Shown: positions 51,720 to 61,150 of the stretch, one piece after another
Position numbering within the stretch: the first letter of the stretch is position 1
Layout: every line of letters begins with the position of its first letter
NCBI GenBank assembly: GCA_963810525.1
Contig: CAWENB010000003.1
Span: 868,001 to 932,000, forward strand
DNA from: JAICLK01 sp963810525
GTDB taxonomy: Bacteria > Patescibacteriota > Saccharimonadia > Saccharimonadales > UBA4665
Direction: 5' to 3'
DNA length: 64,000 bases
The notes under the pieces: generated by a model
Told to the model about the DNA's origin: nothing
Seen by the model: only the letters and a program-made list of their open reading frames with translations
Databases searched by the model: none
Translations under genes and position numbers: made by a program

Positions 51720-51748
51720 AGTTTAACATGGTAAAGTCTACTGTGCAA
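51720..51748 (-). promoter_or_regulatory. Promoter of the TrmB gene
   Basis: TTGCAC (51743-51748), 17-nt spacer, TAAACT (51720-51725) on the minus strand. The start should fall at or next to the ATG at 51712. Confidence 0.65.
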
Positions 51749-51788
51749 TACTTTAGTCATATTGCAATTTATGTAAGGAGTAAGCGTG

Positions 51789-52547
51789 ATGAAGCAGTTT
51801 GAACTGGTACATCAGGATTTTAAGGATATATTTGCATATGATGACTTTGCAGCGCCGTTCGTTGCATTCACAAAAGGCGTCAGAAATTTAAGGCCGAACC
51901 CGGACGAAATTTCCCGGCATAGTAAACAAAATACTAGCATGCTCAAGGTTATCCGGCTGATGCGTGCAATACGGTCTTCGACGCGCGGTGAAGATAATGG
52001 TTACTACTTTCGCGGCAGTGGCATCGTTGTGGTGGCAGATCCGAATGAATTGCTTGCTGTTGATTACCGGCGCGACGGGCTTCGGCCGGACCTCGACAAT
52101 ACGCAGTTGGGAGACCCGGTGGCGGACCACTGGGGTAATTACCAGCACGTAGCATTGGAAAAAGCCGGTCGTGCGGCATTGGCGCTACGGTTGGCACCTA
52201 CGACGGCTTCAATTGACATATATCGGGCAGTCAATGACGTCATGGTCGAGCAAGGATTACTCGAAGATAGGCAGATCCCCCACCACATCGGGTATCAGTT
52301 CTCGGAACGCGGTTTGGTGGTTGCCGCAAGCGGTATGCTTCCAAGCCCTTCGACGGCAGCGAGAACAGAGGCGTTACACAGAAGAAGACTTGAGGAAGAC
52401 AAAGCCAAAGGCTGGGTAGAATGGGATGGCGATTATTTTGCCGGATATTACGATCAGGTCGCCTCGGAGCATGTGCTTGGCGGAATTATGGCCGCGCGAT
52501 TAGTGATCCACACTCCGCCTATGGCTGAAGGTGTTAACTTACACTAG
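51789..52547 (+). CDS. Protein with weak M24-aminopeptidase-like layout
   Basis: 252 residues, soluble. The order of segments (VALEKAGRAALALRLAP, YRAVNDVMVEQGLL, IPHHIGYQFSERG) recalls the creatinase/aminopeptidase fold with its His-x-x-Gly loop, but the usual metal-binding Asp residues are not obvious. AAGGAG precedes the start by 8 nt. It is divergent from the TrmB gene and overlaps the region before the EamA gene, so the three may form one regulon. Function unassigned. Confidence 0.6.
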   Translation: MKQFELVHQDFKDIFAYDDFAAPFVAFTKGVRNLRPNPDEISRHSKQNTSMLKVIRLMRAIRSSTRGEDNGYYFRGSGIVVVADPNELLAVDYRRDGLRPDLDNTQLGDPVADHWGNYQHVALEKAGRAALALRLAPTTASIDIYRAVNDVMVEQGLLEDRQIPHHIGYQFSERGLVVAASGMLPSPSTAARTEALHRRRLEEDKAKGWVEWDGDYFAGYYDQVASEHVLGGIMAARLVIHTPPMAEGVNLH

Positions 52548-52563
52548 AATAATCGTATACGGA

Positions 52564-53502
52564 ATGAAACACACAGTACAAAAATTGCGCCGTAGAAGTG
52601 CCGGCGAAGCGTTTTACGGTTCCGGTCTAATCGTGCTGTCTTCAATTTTTTACGGTAGTTACGGAGTGTGGACACGGCTGATGGGCGACAGTTTCGGGCC
52701 TTATATGCAGGCATGGATACGCGGATTTCTGGTGGTGCTCATTATGTTGCCGGTTGCATTATTAGGCCGGCAACAATGGCAGCCGTTTCGGTGGCGTGCC
52801 GACAAGTGGTGGTTTGCACTCTCTGCCTTGGCTTCGTTACTCATCGCCGCCCCTCTCTATTACTCAATCAATAAAATCGGTATTGGCTTGGCGACACTTA
52901 TGATGTATGCCGGCTATCTGGTGTCGATGTTCTTTTTCGGCTGGGTTTTTAACCGCGAGAGCTTTGGCATCGACAAATTGATGGCAACGCTTTTCGCGCT
53001 CGCGGGCCTGGCGCTCACCTTTTCCCGTTCGCTGAGTGCCGGGTCGGCATTTGCTTTTATCGCGGCCTTTACTGCTGGCGTAGCGATGGGACTCGATATG
53101 GCGGTATCGCAAAAGATCAAATACAGTTCGTCACAGACTACTATTATCGCATGGGGTTCAGGCGTAATTGTGAACTTTGCGATGGCGATCCTGCTTCATG
53201 AGCACGCACCGAGCCTGACTAGCACCGTTGCCTGGCTTTATCTATTGGCGTTTACGTTCGTAAATATTGCCGCGTCGTGGCTATCGATCCACGGCGTAAA
53301 GCTTATTGAAGCCGGTGCGGCCGGTTTGCTTGGTCTGCTCGAGGTAGTCTGGGCGCTTTTGTTTGGTGTGATCTTCTTCGCCGAGAGGCCGGGCTTGCTC
53401 GCTTATTTTGGCGCGATTTGCATTATTGTAGCTGCGGCAATTCCGTATGTAAGAGAATTTAATAAGCCTGCAACAGGCATTATAGAGGAGCTGCCTTCAT
53501 GA
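52564..53502 (+). CDS. EamA/DMT-family transporter
   Basis: 312 residues from MKHTVQKLRRRSAGEAFYGS. Ten membrane helices with two EamA repeats (FYGSYGVWTRLMGDSFGPYM then LLGLLEVVWALLFGVIFFAE). Such transporters export or import small metabolites and amino acids; the substrate is unknown. The stop overlaps the start of the Ldh-type gene by 4 nt, so the dehydrogenase may act on the transported compound. Confidence 0.92.
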   Translation: MKHTVQKLRRRSAGEAFYGSGLIVLSSIFYGSYGVWTRLMGDSFGPYMQAWIRGFLVVLIMLPVALLGRQQWQPFRWRADKWWFALSALASLLIAAPLYYSINKIGIGLATLMMYAGYLVSMFFFGWVFNRESFGIDKLMATLFALAGLALTFSRSLSAGSAFAFIAAFTAGVAMGLDMAVSQKIKYSSSQTTIIAWGSGVIVNFAMAILLHEHAPSLTSTVAWLYLLAFTFVNIAASWLSIHGVKLIEAGAAGLLGLLEVVWALLFGVIFFAERPGLLAYFGAICIIVAAAIPYVREFNKPATGIIEELPS

Positions 53503-54542
53503 AAGTTGCCATTGAAACGGCAAAACAAATGTTACGCGAGGTGTATCTGGCGAAAGGAGCAAGCGGCGAACTGGTCGACTGGCTGACGGAATTGTCGCTC
53601 GAACAGGATCTGACCGGTAATTTTTTCAGCGGGTTTGAAGAGTCGCCGGAAGGGGTTTATGGAAATTTCGACCCGAGTGTGCTGGAGACCTATGAGGTCG
53701 ACAAACCCGCGCTCAAACTTATCAACGGTAACGGTAAGCCGGTGAAGCACATCATGATGGGGCTAATACCAAAAGCCACTAACTGGGCGATTGAGCAGGG
53801 CCAAATAGCGATTGGGTTTAAAAACTGCGGCTATCACGGTGCGCTTGGAACAATTGCCAAAAAATTTGCCGAAGCGGGCGTGGTATGCATGTATGCAGCA
53901 AATGGTGGACCAGCGACTGTGCCGCCGTATGGGGGTACGAAGGAGCTGTTTGGTACTAATCCAATAGCGTACGGTATACCGACTTCAGGCGCGCCAATCG
54001 TATTTGATGCAGCCACTTCGGAGCGGCCGTTCGGATCTATCGAACGGGCTCGCATGCAAAACCAGCAGCTCCAGGAAAATACGTATTTCGATAAGTCTGG
54101 TAGGTTCACGATCGTTCCTGAGGAGGCGGCGGCCATTTTATCATTCGGCGGATACAAAGGTTCGGCGATTAATCTACTACTCGATGTTTTAACTGGGGCG
54201 CTGGTCGGGGCTAAATCGGGGATGTTAGTAGGTGGTGAATCTGACATTGGGGGCTACCTGTTGTTGATTGACCCGGCGGCCTTTTGCCCGCTCGAAGCGT
54301 TTAAAGCACAGACCGATAAACTCGTACGGGACATCGATGCGAATCCGACGGCCAACAAAGCTCGGGAGGTTCGAGCACCGGGTCAACGTGCCGAACGATT
54401 GCGAGCACGACAGCTCAAGGAAGGTTTAGTCGAAGTTGACGACCGTGTTTGGCAAAGATTCGCCGAATTGCACGAAAACGCAGACAAAGAAAAGCGCGGA
54501 ATAATTTGCACGGAGCGTCTTAAGCGCTTAAGCTATACTTAG
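53499..54542 (+). CDS. Ldh-family (malate/lactate-type) NAD(P)H oxidoreductase
   Basis: 347 residues of the YlbC/MdhII family, which is unrelated to classic LDH. NCGYHGALGTIAKKFAEAG holds the catalytic His. TVPPYGGTKELFGTNPIAYG and FGGYKGSAINLLLDVLTGAL are the cofactor and dimer signatures. It reduces a 2-oxoacid or a related ketoacid with NAD(P)H. It is translationally coupled to the EamA transporter. A promoter for the next gene lies inside its 3' end. Confidence 0.92.
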   Translation: MKVAIETAKQMLREVYLAKGASGELVDWLTELSLEQDLTGNFFSGFEESPEGVYGNFDPSVLETYEVDKPALKLINGNGKPVKHIMMGLIPKATNWAIEQGQIAIGFKNCGYHGALGTIAKKFAEAGVVCMYAANGGPATVPPYGGTKELFGTNPIAYGIPTSGAPIVFDAATSERPFGSIERARMQNQQLQENTYFDKSGRFTIVPEEAAAILSFGGYKGSAINLLLDVLTGALVGAKSGMLVGGESDIGGYLLLIDPAAFCPLEAFKAQTDKLVRDIDANPTANKAREVRAPGQRAERLRARQLKEGLVEVDDRVWQRFAELHENADKEKRGIICTERLKRLSYT

Positions 54543-54548
54543 TATAAT
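54520..54548 (+). promoter_or_regulatory. Promoter of the FAD-linked oxidase gene
   Basis: TTAAGC (54520-54525), 17-nt spacer, TATAAT (54543-54548). The start would lie at the ATG at 54555, so the mRNA is likely leaderless. Confidence 0.7.
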
Positions 54549-54554
54549 CATCGT

Positions 54555-56219
54555 ATGGACGACATAAAACAAACACTTATTAAACATGGTTTTGAGGGCG
54601 AGATCAAAGATTCTGCCGATGTGCTGGATTTTTATAGTCATGATGCGTCGATGTTTGAACTTCGGCCGCAGTTGGTAGTTATGCCCAAAAACGGGCGCGA
54701 CGTCGAGAGGCTGGTAAGTCTGATAAAAGATAAGAAAAAGTCGATGCCGGATTTAAGTGTCACGGCCCGCAGCGCCGGTACAGACATGAGTGGAGGGGCC
54801 ATCAACGAATCCATCATCGTAGATTTCAACAAGCACTTCACGAAGATTGAAAAAGTGTCTCGTGAAGACGCGAATGCCCAGCCCGGGGTGTTCTATCGCG
54901 ATTTCGAGAAGGAAACCCTCAAGCACCACGCGCTCATGCCTTCCTACCCCGCTTCGCGCGACCTGTGTACGATCGGCGGGATGGTCAATAATAATTCCGG
55001 CGGTGAAAAATCGCTCGAGTTCGGCAAAACTGAGGATTATGTGACAGAACTGAAGTTTGTATTCGCCGACGGCATTGAGCGCACCGTCAGGCCGCTCAAC
55101 CGGCGCGAGCTGCTGGCCAAAATCGGACAAAAAGATTTCGAGGGCCAAGTCTATAAGCAGCTCTTCGACTTGATTGAGGATCATTACGATAAGATCTTGG
55201 CGGCCAAACCGCATGTCACCAAAAACTCCACCGGCTATAATTTGTGGGATGTATGGGATCGCGACTCCGGTGTGTTCGATCTGACCAAGCTTATTGTCGG
55301 CGCGCAAGGCACGCTAGGTTTTACTACCGATATCCATTTCAAGTTGGTGCCGGTTCGGCCGCATTCCGGCCTGCTCGTGCTGTTTTTGCGCGACATCGAT
55401 GCGTTGGGCGAAATTATACCCAAAGTCCTGAAGCATCAGCCGGCTACGTTCGAATGCTTTGACGACGCTACCCTACTCTTGTCAATTAAATTTATGCCAT
55501 ATTTCCTAAAAATGCTTGGCTTGAAAAAGTTTGTGCACCTGCTCATTAGCCTTATCCCGGACGGCTTTCAGTTGCTCCGTGGCATACCGAAGATGGTTTT
55601 GATGGTCGAGTTCAACGGCAACACGGAGGACGAGGTCCGTGAACGCGTAAAAGCTTTGCACCGTGAGCTAAAAGGCTATCGCGCTCGTTATGAAATCAAC
55701 GGTTTTGAAGAAGACCCAACCGAAGGAAAAAGCGAAAAATTCTGGATTATGCGCCGGCATGCTTTCAATTTGCTTCGTAGTAAAGTCAAGGACAAGCATA
55801 CGGCACCGTTTATTGACGACTTAGTTGTGAATCCGCCCTACCTCACTGAATTTTTACCGAAGCTTCGAAAAATTGTCAAAAAATACAAACTACTCGCAAC
55901 TATTCAAGGCCATATCGGTGACGGCAACTTCCATGTCATCCCGTTGATGAAACTCGAGGATCCGAAAGATCGCGCCAAACTCCTACCGGCCATGAAGGAA
56001 GTGGACACGCTTGTATTGAAGTTCAAGGGCTCACTGAGCGGCGAACACAACGACGGCCTGGTGCGCGGTCCCTGGCTGGAGCAAATGTATGGCCGCGAGA
56101 TACTCCGTATTTTCCGCGAAGCCAAGCATATCATGGACCCCGACGGCATTTTCAACCCGCACAAGAAAGCCGCGGCCGACTGGGATTTTTCGTTTAGTCA
56201 TATTCGCGACCACTTTTAA
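54555..56219 (+). CDS. FAD-linked oxidase (D-lactate dehydrogenase / GlcD-type)
   Basis: 554 residues. The FAD_binding_4 domain contains LSVTARSAGTDMSGGAINES and DLCTIGGMVNNNSGGEKSLE. The C-terminal FAD-oxidase domain shows ATIQGHIGDGNFHVIPLMKL and LSGEHNDGLVRGPWLEQMYG, with the His residues that bind metal. Enzymes of this type oxidise D-lactate or glycolate and reduce quinone. With NDH-2 and cyo it suggests oxygen-dependent lactate use. Starts with a leaderless promoter. Confidence 0.93.
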   Translation: MDDIKQTLIKHGFEGEIKDSADVLDFYSHDASMFELRPQLVVMPKNGRDVERLVSLIKDKKKSMPDLSVTARSAGTDMSGGAINESIIVDFNKHFTKIEKVSREDANAQPGVFYRDFEKETLKHHALMPSYPASRDLCTIGGMVNNNSGGEKSLEFGKTEDYVTELKFVFADGIERTVRPLNRRELLAKIGQKDFEGQVYKQLFDLIEDHYDKILAAKPHVTKNSTGYNLWDVWDRDSGVFDLTKLIVGAQGTLGFTTDIHFKLVPVRPHSGLLVLFLRDIDALGEIIPKVLKHQPATFECFDDATLLLSIKFMPYFLKMLGLKKFVHLLISLIPDGFQLLRGIPKMVLMVEFNGNTEDEVRERVKALHRELKGYRARYEINGFEEDPTEGKSEKFWIMRRHAFNLLRSKVKDKHTAPFIDDLVVNPPYLTEFLPKLRKIVKKYKLLATIQGHIGDGNFHVIPLMKLEDPKDRAKLLPAMKEVDTLVLKFKGSLSGEHNDGLVRGPWLEQMYGREILRIFREAKHIMDPDGIFNPHKKAAADWDFSFSHIRDHF

Positions 56220-56265
56220 ATTATTTCGAGAAATAGGTCGACAAAATAAATATTGTGACTTAATA

Positions 56266-56294
56266 TTGACGTAATTAATAAATTATGTTATATT
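56266..56294 (+). promoter_or_regulatory. Promoter of the membrane GT2 gene
   Basis: TTGACG (56266-56271), 17-nt spacer, TATATT (56289-56294). Confidence 0.7.
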
Positions 56295-56334
56295 GAGGGT
56301 GATAATCCTATTTAACGGAGTTTACCTAAAGACA

Positions 56335-57885
56335 ATGGATGTCGAGCCGACAATGAACATGTTTTACGAGCGCATGCTGCAGCCGCAGGAGCGTCTGGTG
56401 CCCGTGCCACGTGATGAAGACGACAAGAAGCAAAACGCGCTAACCCTTCGTAAGAACGGCCATGTCGTAAGGCGCAATAGCATTGAGGGCGGCATGCCAT
56501 TTTTCCCGGAACGTTATGCGCGCATGTTGGTGATAATCCCGGCTCACGACGAGGAAAAGGTCATTGCCGACACGTTGCGGGAAATTGTGCGCCAGTCACG
56601 CCGTCCGGACAAGGTCGTCGTCGTAGCCGATAACTGTAACGACGATACCGAGGCCATCGTTCGCAAATTCATGCGCAAACACCCCGAAGTCGAGCTGATG
56701 ACGACACGTAATAATATGCAGCGGAAGGTCGGTGCGCTTAATCAGGCTTGGCTGCTGTATTCTGCCGGTTATGACCTAGTTGCGACTATTGATGCCGATA
56801 CCGTGCTGTGGCAGGATGTACTGGCTGACCTGGAAGAAGAGCTCGTGCCACGGACGCGCTGTGCCGGCATCATGGCGAAATTTACGTTTGACCAAGAGTG
56901 GGTACCGCCCGAGCTACGCCGCAGCAAAGAACCGGCTCGCGGGAGCGATGATGATCCGGTAAATACCAAATTGCCCTGGACGGCACGCCAGCTGGTGCGT
57001 GCGCAGCGCATGGAATTTACGGCGCAGACACTCGATTTCCTGCGGCACGGCCGACAATCATACGTACTCGGCGGCCAGGCGACATTGTTTCGCCAGGATG
57101 CGCTTTTGAAAGCCGCTTATTATAATAACGGCTATGGCCCTTGGAACGCCGACACTGATGTAGAGGATATGGAATTGACCTGGCGCTTTCAGCAGTTGAA
57201 GCTTGAAACGCTCGTGAGCCGCACCGCACGTGCATATGCCGGCGCCATGTATAATAGCCGGTCGCTCTGGGCTCAGCGGCGCAAATGGGACGAAGGCATG
57301 ATCCGCTTGCTGCTCAAGTACAAGTTGCATAAAAATACCTTCTATCCATGGCTGCGACAGCTGAAGATGGCGCTCGATCTAGTCGTTCGTCTGATGTTCG
57401 TGCTCATGCTGACGATATCCATATCACTGCATTCATTTGTTTGGTCCTGGCTTTGGTTGATTCCGTCTCTGTTGTCAATCTTACTCAATCTGAAAGTATT
57501 TTTTAAACTGCCGAAACGATCTTTGGCCGACTTTTTCTTCGCAATAGCTTATTTCCCGACCGAAGTATATCTATGGTTTCGTCTGGCCGGCTTCGTCGCC
57601 AGCTGGAGTTCGGCGATGGGTACTAAGAAGGACCGCTGGGCGGGCCAGAAGGTGGCCGAAACTGGCGGCGGCACCGCCGGCTCGGCCGGAGTCATCGTTC
57701 TGACGACATTGCTTCTTTTGATAATCGTCATGGAGATTTCTCTGAACCTTATGCCGAGGCATGCCGCCGATCAGACCGTCGCGGTTGGGTGGATCATCAT
57801 GCGAACGCTGACTATTGTCCTTAGTGTTCAAATGGCAATCAAGCTCTTGTACATGATCTTGCGAGACCGGCGTTTAGTAGCCTAA
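56335..57885 (+). CDS. Membrane GT2 glycosyltransferase
   Basis: 516 residues from the ATG at 56335; frames starting upstream lie inside the promoter. The GT-A domain contains MLVIIPAHDEEKVIADTLRE, VVVADNCNDDTEAIVRKFM, TIDADTVL, and DTDVEDMELTWRFQQLKLET with QRRKWDEGMIRLL, typical of processive GT2 (hyaluronan/cellulose/poly-GlcNAc synthase-like). Four to five membrane helices follow from about residue 350. It probably polymerises or exports a surface polysaccharide. Confidence 0.93.
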   Translation: MDVEPTMNMFYERMLQPQERLVPVPRDEDDKKQNALTLRKNGHVVRRNSIEGGMPFFPERYARMLVIIPAHDEEKVIADTLREIVRQSRRPDKVVVVADNCNDDTEAIVRKFMRKHPEVELMTTRNNMQRKVGALNQAWLLYSAGYDLVATIDADTVLWQDVLADLEEELVPRTRCAGIMAKFTFDQEWVPPELRRSKEPARGSDDDPVNTKLPWTARQLVRAQRMEFTAQTLDFLRHGRQSYVLGGQATLFRQDALLKAAYYNNGYGPWNADTDVEDMELTWRFQQLKLETLVSRTARAYAGAMYNSRSLWAQRRKWDEGMIRLLLKYKLHKNTFYPWLRQLKMALDLVVRLMFVLMLTISISLHSFVWSWLWLIPSLLSILLNLKVFFKLPKRSLADFFFAIAYFPTEVYLWFRLAGFVASWSSAMGTKKDRWAGQKVAETGGGTAGSAGVIVLTTLLLLIIVMEISLNLMPRHAADQTVAVGWIIMRTLTIVLSVQMAIKLLYMILRDRRLVA

Positions 57886-58177
57886 ATGCCATGCGGGCTA
57901 TGTCCGAGTAGCCGACGATTTAGCATTATAATTTTTTTTGTTGAATAATATTCGAATAATTCATTGCATTCGTAGTTTGCGTTAAACTGATTTGAACAGT
58001 GGTAAAAAGCCAATGCATGCTTAATTTATGAATTGTAAAGTATATTAAGAAATAATTGATTAAAACTAATGGTAATTTATTTCACAGCAAGTTTGTAAAA
58101 TTTGTGTAAATATACCAATGTTTGCGACTAACAATGAGGAGCAAGCTTAAGGTCAATAAAAGAAAAGGGGGTGAGAT
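57886..58177. other. AT-rich intergenic region
   Basis: 292 nt with no ORF that I accept. It ends in the strong site AAAGGGGGTGAGAT before the ATG at 58178. Several -10-like TATA elements lie in it, for example TATACC near 58110, but I cannot choose one. Confidence 0.6.
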
Positions 58178-58534
58178 ATGAAAACAACAATTATGAAAAA
58201 AGCACTACTATCAGGCATAGTAGTGTCGACGGCGTTGTTACCGGCGGCCAGCGCTTCAGCAATGGCGGGGGGTACTAATATCTCGTCATCGCAAAGCCAG
58301 GGGTCGAGCGTGAATGCCAATAAGAGCAACTCAAACTCGTCCAGTCAGGAAGCTTATGTTAATAAAAGCGTAAGTTACGAGGCTTTGTATTATGTCAAGT
58401 ACGACGCCAGCGTGACTGAGTATGTCAAGAACATGCAAAACGCTCAAAACCAGGCTTCACTCGCGGCTCAGTATTACAACAACGCGAACAGTCAGTTCAG
58501 TATGCCGTCCTACATTTCCAGCTACTATAATTAG
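58178..58534 (+). CDS. Secreted low-complexity protein
   Basis: 118 residues. A signal peptide (KKALLSGIVVSTALLPAASA) with probable cleavage around residue 28. The mature part is Ser/Asn/Gln-rich (ISSSQSQGSSVNANKSNSNS) and then Tyr-rich (YVKNMQNAQNQASLAAQYYN). Such small secreted proteins are common on the surface of Patescibacteria. No known fold. A strong ribosome binding site suggests high expression. It ends in a terminator. Confidence 0.8.
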   Translation: MKTTIMKKALLSGIVVSTALLPAASASAMAGGTNISSSQSQGSSVNANKSNSNSSSQEAYVNKSVSYEALYYVKYDASVTEYVKNMQNAQNQASLAAQYYNNANSQFSMPSYISSYYN

Positions 58535-58559
58535 CAGTCGGATAGCCGGAGTCGGTGCA

Positions 58560-58589
58560 AAAAGTGACCTTTGTAAAAAGGTCACTTTT
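58560..58589. terminator. Bidirectional intrinsic terminator
   Basis: AAAAGTGACCTTT...AAAGGTCACTTTT, a 13-bp stem with T-tracts in both directions, between the secreted protein and the MFS gene. Confidence 0.93.
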
Positions 58590-58613
58590 GTTTAGTAGTA
58601 ATGATTGACGTCG

Positions 58614-60065
58614 CTACGCCTGAGCGGGTGCAACTTCGGTTCTGGAATCACGGCTAACTTGCGGTTGTTTAATGACAAGTGCGGCAAGCAGCGAAGCGGT
58701 TAATGCGAAACCGGTAGCCGTGTAATAGCCACTATGAAATCCGTGCACCGTCGCGGCAACTGTTGTTGCCCGCGAGAGCACTTTAGAGTGGTGCAAGTAT
58801 CGCAAAGTATTTGATGTCGCTATGCCCGTCAGTACTGCCAGGCCGATCGCGCCACCGATTTGTTGCGCCGTGTTCACGAGCCCGGAAGCGAGTCCTGACA
58901 AATGGCCGGCCACGCCGGAGGTTGCGGCTACTAGCACGCTCACGAAAGTAAAGCCAAGTCCCAACCCCATGACAATGAGACCGGGAAGCACATGCGAAAT
59001 ATAGGCACCCTGTACCGGTACATGTCCGAGCATAAATAACCCAACGGCGGTAATGAGCGGTGCCACGATAAGCAGCGGCTTAAAGCCGATGCGTTTTATG
59101 AGCTTCGGGGCATTGGTGGCGGTTATCGCGATGGCCACCGGTACCGGTAAGAAACTAAAACCGGTGCGTACCGGCGAATATCTAAGAATTTCCTGTACAT
59201 AAAGTGTGGTGAAAAAGAAAACTGAAAACAATGAAGCCGCCACGAACAATTGAATGCAATCAGCTCCGGCAACGTTTCGAATACGGAATATCGACAACGG
59301 CATCAGCGGCCGTTTCACTATCATTTCGTTCAGTATAAAACCAATAAGCAGGTCGGCACTCAAGGTGAAATAAATCAACGAGCGACGGTCGAGCCAACCG
59401 TAGGTAGGAGCCTTCGTAAGCGCGTATACGAGTGTCATAAGGCCGGTGGTTACCAGGGTTGCGCCGAGCAAGTCAAGGTTGCGTTGTTTCTCTTCGGATT
59501 CGTGTTTCGGCAGCACACGAATTCCCGTGAATACCACAAACAAGCCAACCGGCACATTAATGAAAAAATTCCAGCGCCAACCGAAATACTGCGTAATGAT
59601 GCCGCCGAGCAACACACCGACCGCCGCACCGCCTGATGCTACCGCTCCCCATACCGAAAGCGCGACATTACGTTCATGCCCCTCACTGTAAGTAACCAGA
59701 ACGATCGATAACGCCGCCGGGGACATGAAGGCTCCGGCCAAACCCTGTGCTGTACGCAAACCAATCAGCATACCGCCAGATTTAGAGAGACCATCGAGTA
59801 GCGAGATAAGCGAAAACATGATAGTGCCAATCAGGAACACGCGCCGACGGCCGAACATGTCGGCGGCACGACCACCGAGCAGTAAAAAGCCGCCGAAAGT
59901 CAGGCTGTATGCGGTGATGACCCATTGCAGGTTGGATTCGCTCAGATGAAACGCATGCTGCACCGTCGGCAACATCACGTTTACGATCGACACGTCAAGC
60001 ACAACCATAAACTGTGCGAGCGCCAACAATACGAGAATAAACCATTGGTTCGTTGTTTTTTTCAT
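58614..60065 (-). CDS. MFS exporter, DHA2 (EmrB/QacA) family
   Basis: 483 residues from the ATG at 60065 (MKKTTNQWFILVLLALAQFM) with GAGGAAGGGGAAGG upstream. Fourteen-helix DHA2 topology. Motif A is GGRAADMFGRRRVFLIG and motif C lies in ASGGAAVGVLLGGIITQYFG. The proton-coupled antiporters of this family export drugs and other amphiphiles. It is monocistronic. No adjacent MerR/TetR regulator is seen. Confidence 0.95.
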   Translation of the reverse strand: MKKTTNQWFILVLLALAQFMVVLDVSIVNVMLPTVQHAFHLSESNLQWVITAYSLTFGGFLLLGGRAADMFGRRRVFLIGTIMFSLISLLDGLSKSGGMLIGLRTAQGLAGAFMSPAALSIVLVTYSEGHERNVALSVWGAVASGGAAVGVLLGGIITQYFGWRWNFFINVPVGLFVVFTGIRVLPKHESEEKQRNLDLLGATLVTTGLMTLVYALTKAPTYGWLDRRSLIYFTLSADLLIGFILNEMIVKRPLMPLSIFRIRNVAGADCIQLFVAASLFSVFFFTTLYVQEILRYSPVRTGFSFLPVPVAIAITATNAPKLIKRIGFKPLLIVAPLITAVGLFMLGHVPVQGAYISHVLPGLIVMGLGLGFTFVSVLVAATSGVAGHLSGLASGLVNTAQQIGGAIGLAVLTGIATSNTLRYLHHSKVLSRATTVAATVHGFHSGYYTATGFALTASLLAALVIKQPQVSRDSRTEVAPAQA

Positions 60066-60164
60066 ACCTTCCCCTTCCTCGAAGACTGACTGACGCAGGA
60101 TATCCACTTGATTGTACGGAGGAAGCCGTGCATCGTCAAACTGTTAACATAGGATTCAACCTCT

Positions 60165-61058
60165 TCAGGTGATTTTGACGGCGATCGGCTTGGCGCCAAG
60201 GACGGCTAAGCCCAGCAAGATGATTAGGGGTGCAGTGTTGACGTCGGTGGCCAGGCCAGTCCAATAACCGCCCAAATTCTGGCCGAAAACCCAGAATATG
60301 AGCGAGAGTACTATTCCAGCTGTAATAGCTATGGCGCGAAACGGTTGCGAAAAGAGCGCTACCAATCCGATTAGCGTTTGTGAAAGTATCAACAGGACAA
60401 TAACCCATTGGTTCTGATGCCGCAGCATTTCTGCGGCATGCAAATCGAGGGCGGCCAGCCAGCCGGGGGCGCCATCGGCCATGCTCTTAATCATCGAGGC
60501 TAGGCTGGCCGTCGTATTTTGACCGGCAACCATTTGCAGCAGTGCCCCGCCCAGCCACAGCACAGCCCATGCATATGCCAACCAGTCTGCCGGCCGCCGT
60601 ATAAACTTGCCGGTTTCATCTGACGGCCAGACACCGAGCGCGATTACCGCGTACAGTAGCGCCGCTCCCGGCGCGCCCATCAGTAGTAAGGTATGTCCGG
60701 TGGCGAGATTACCCATACCTTCCCCGACAAACCATACGAACAAGCCCCAGATAGTTGAACCGAGCAGCCCATATCTCGCAGTCGATTTATTAATTATTAG
60801 TAATCCGATACCAAGTTGGGCCAGTACAATGAGCAAGTTACACATAAACGGTTGCCACAAAAATAGGCGTATAAAAAAGTGGATGGCGTTGCTTATGAAG
60901 GCCGGCTGTCCGTCTGCCACCGGCGCGATGACGTTGCGCACAAAGCTGGCGGTAAACATCTGATGCTGGAGCTGTAAGGCGCCATCGAGCAACCATAGGC
61001 AGCCGAGGGCAATCTGGATACGGCGTTTGGTAATTTTCGCGGAAAATTGTTGAAGCAT
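60165..61058 (-). CDS. Multi-helix membrane protein
   Basis: 297 residues from MLQQFSAKITKRRIQIALGC. Seven to eight predicted helices. The pattern IALGCLWLLDGALQLQHQMF resembles the start of DoxX/SURF4-like proteins, and the order of helices is compatible, but the match is weak. It is divergent from cyoA and may be functionally linked to the oxidase. The function is unknown. Confidence 0.7.
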   Translation of the reverse strand: MLQQFSAKITKRRIQIALGCLWLLDGALQLQHQMFTASFVRNVIAPVADGQPAFISNAIHFFIRLFLWQPFMCNLLIVLAQLGIGLLIINKSTARYGLLGSTIWGLFVWFVGEGMGNLATGHTLLLMGAPGAALLYAVIALGVWPSDETGKFIRRPADWLAYAWAVLWLGGALLQMVAGQNTTASLASMIKSMADGAPGWLAALDLHAAEMLRHQNQWVIVLLILSQTLIGLVALFSQPFRAIAITAGIVLSLIFWVFGQNLGGYWTGLATDVNTAPLIILLGLAVLGAKPIAVKIT

Positions 61059-61150
61059 AGACGGTATGACTTTGCGTACCTTCAGACTATAGCACAAGGG
61101 CGCTTACTCTTCTTAAGCGTTAGTGCTATAGTTAAAAGTGACGTTTTCCA

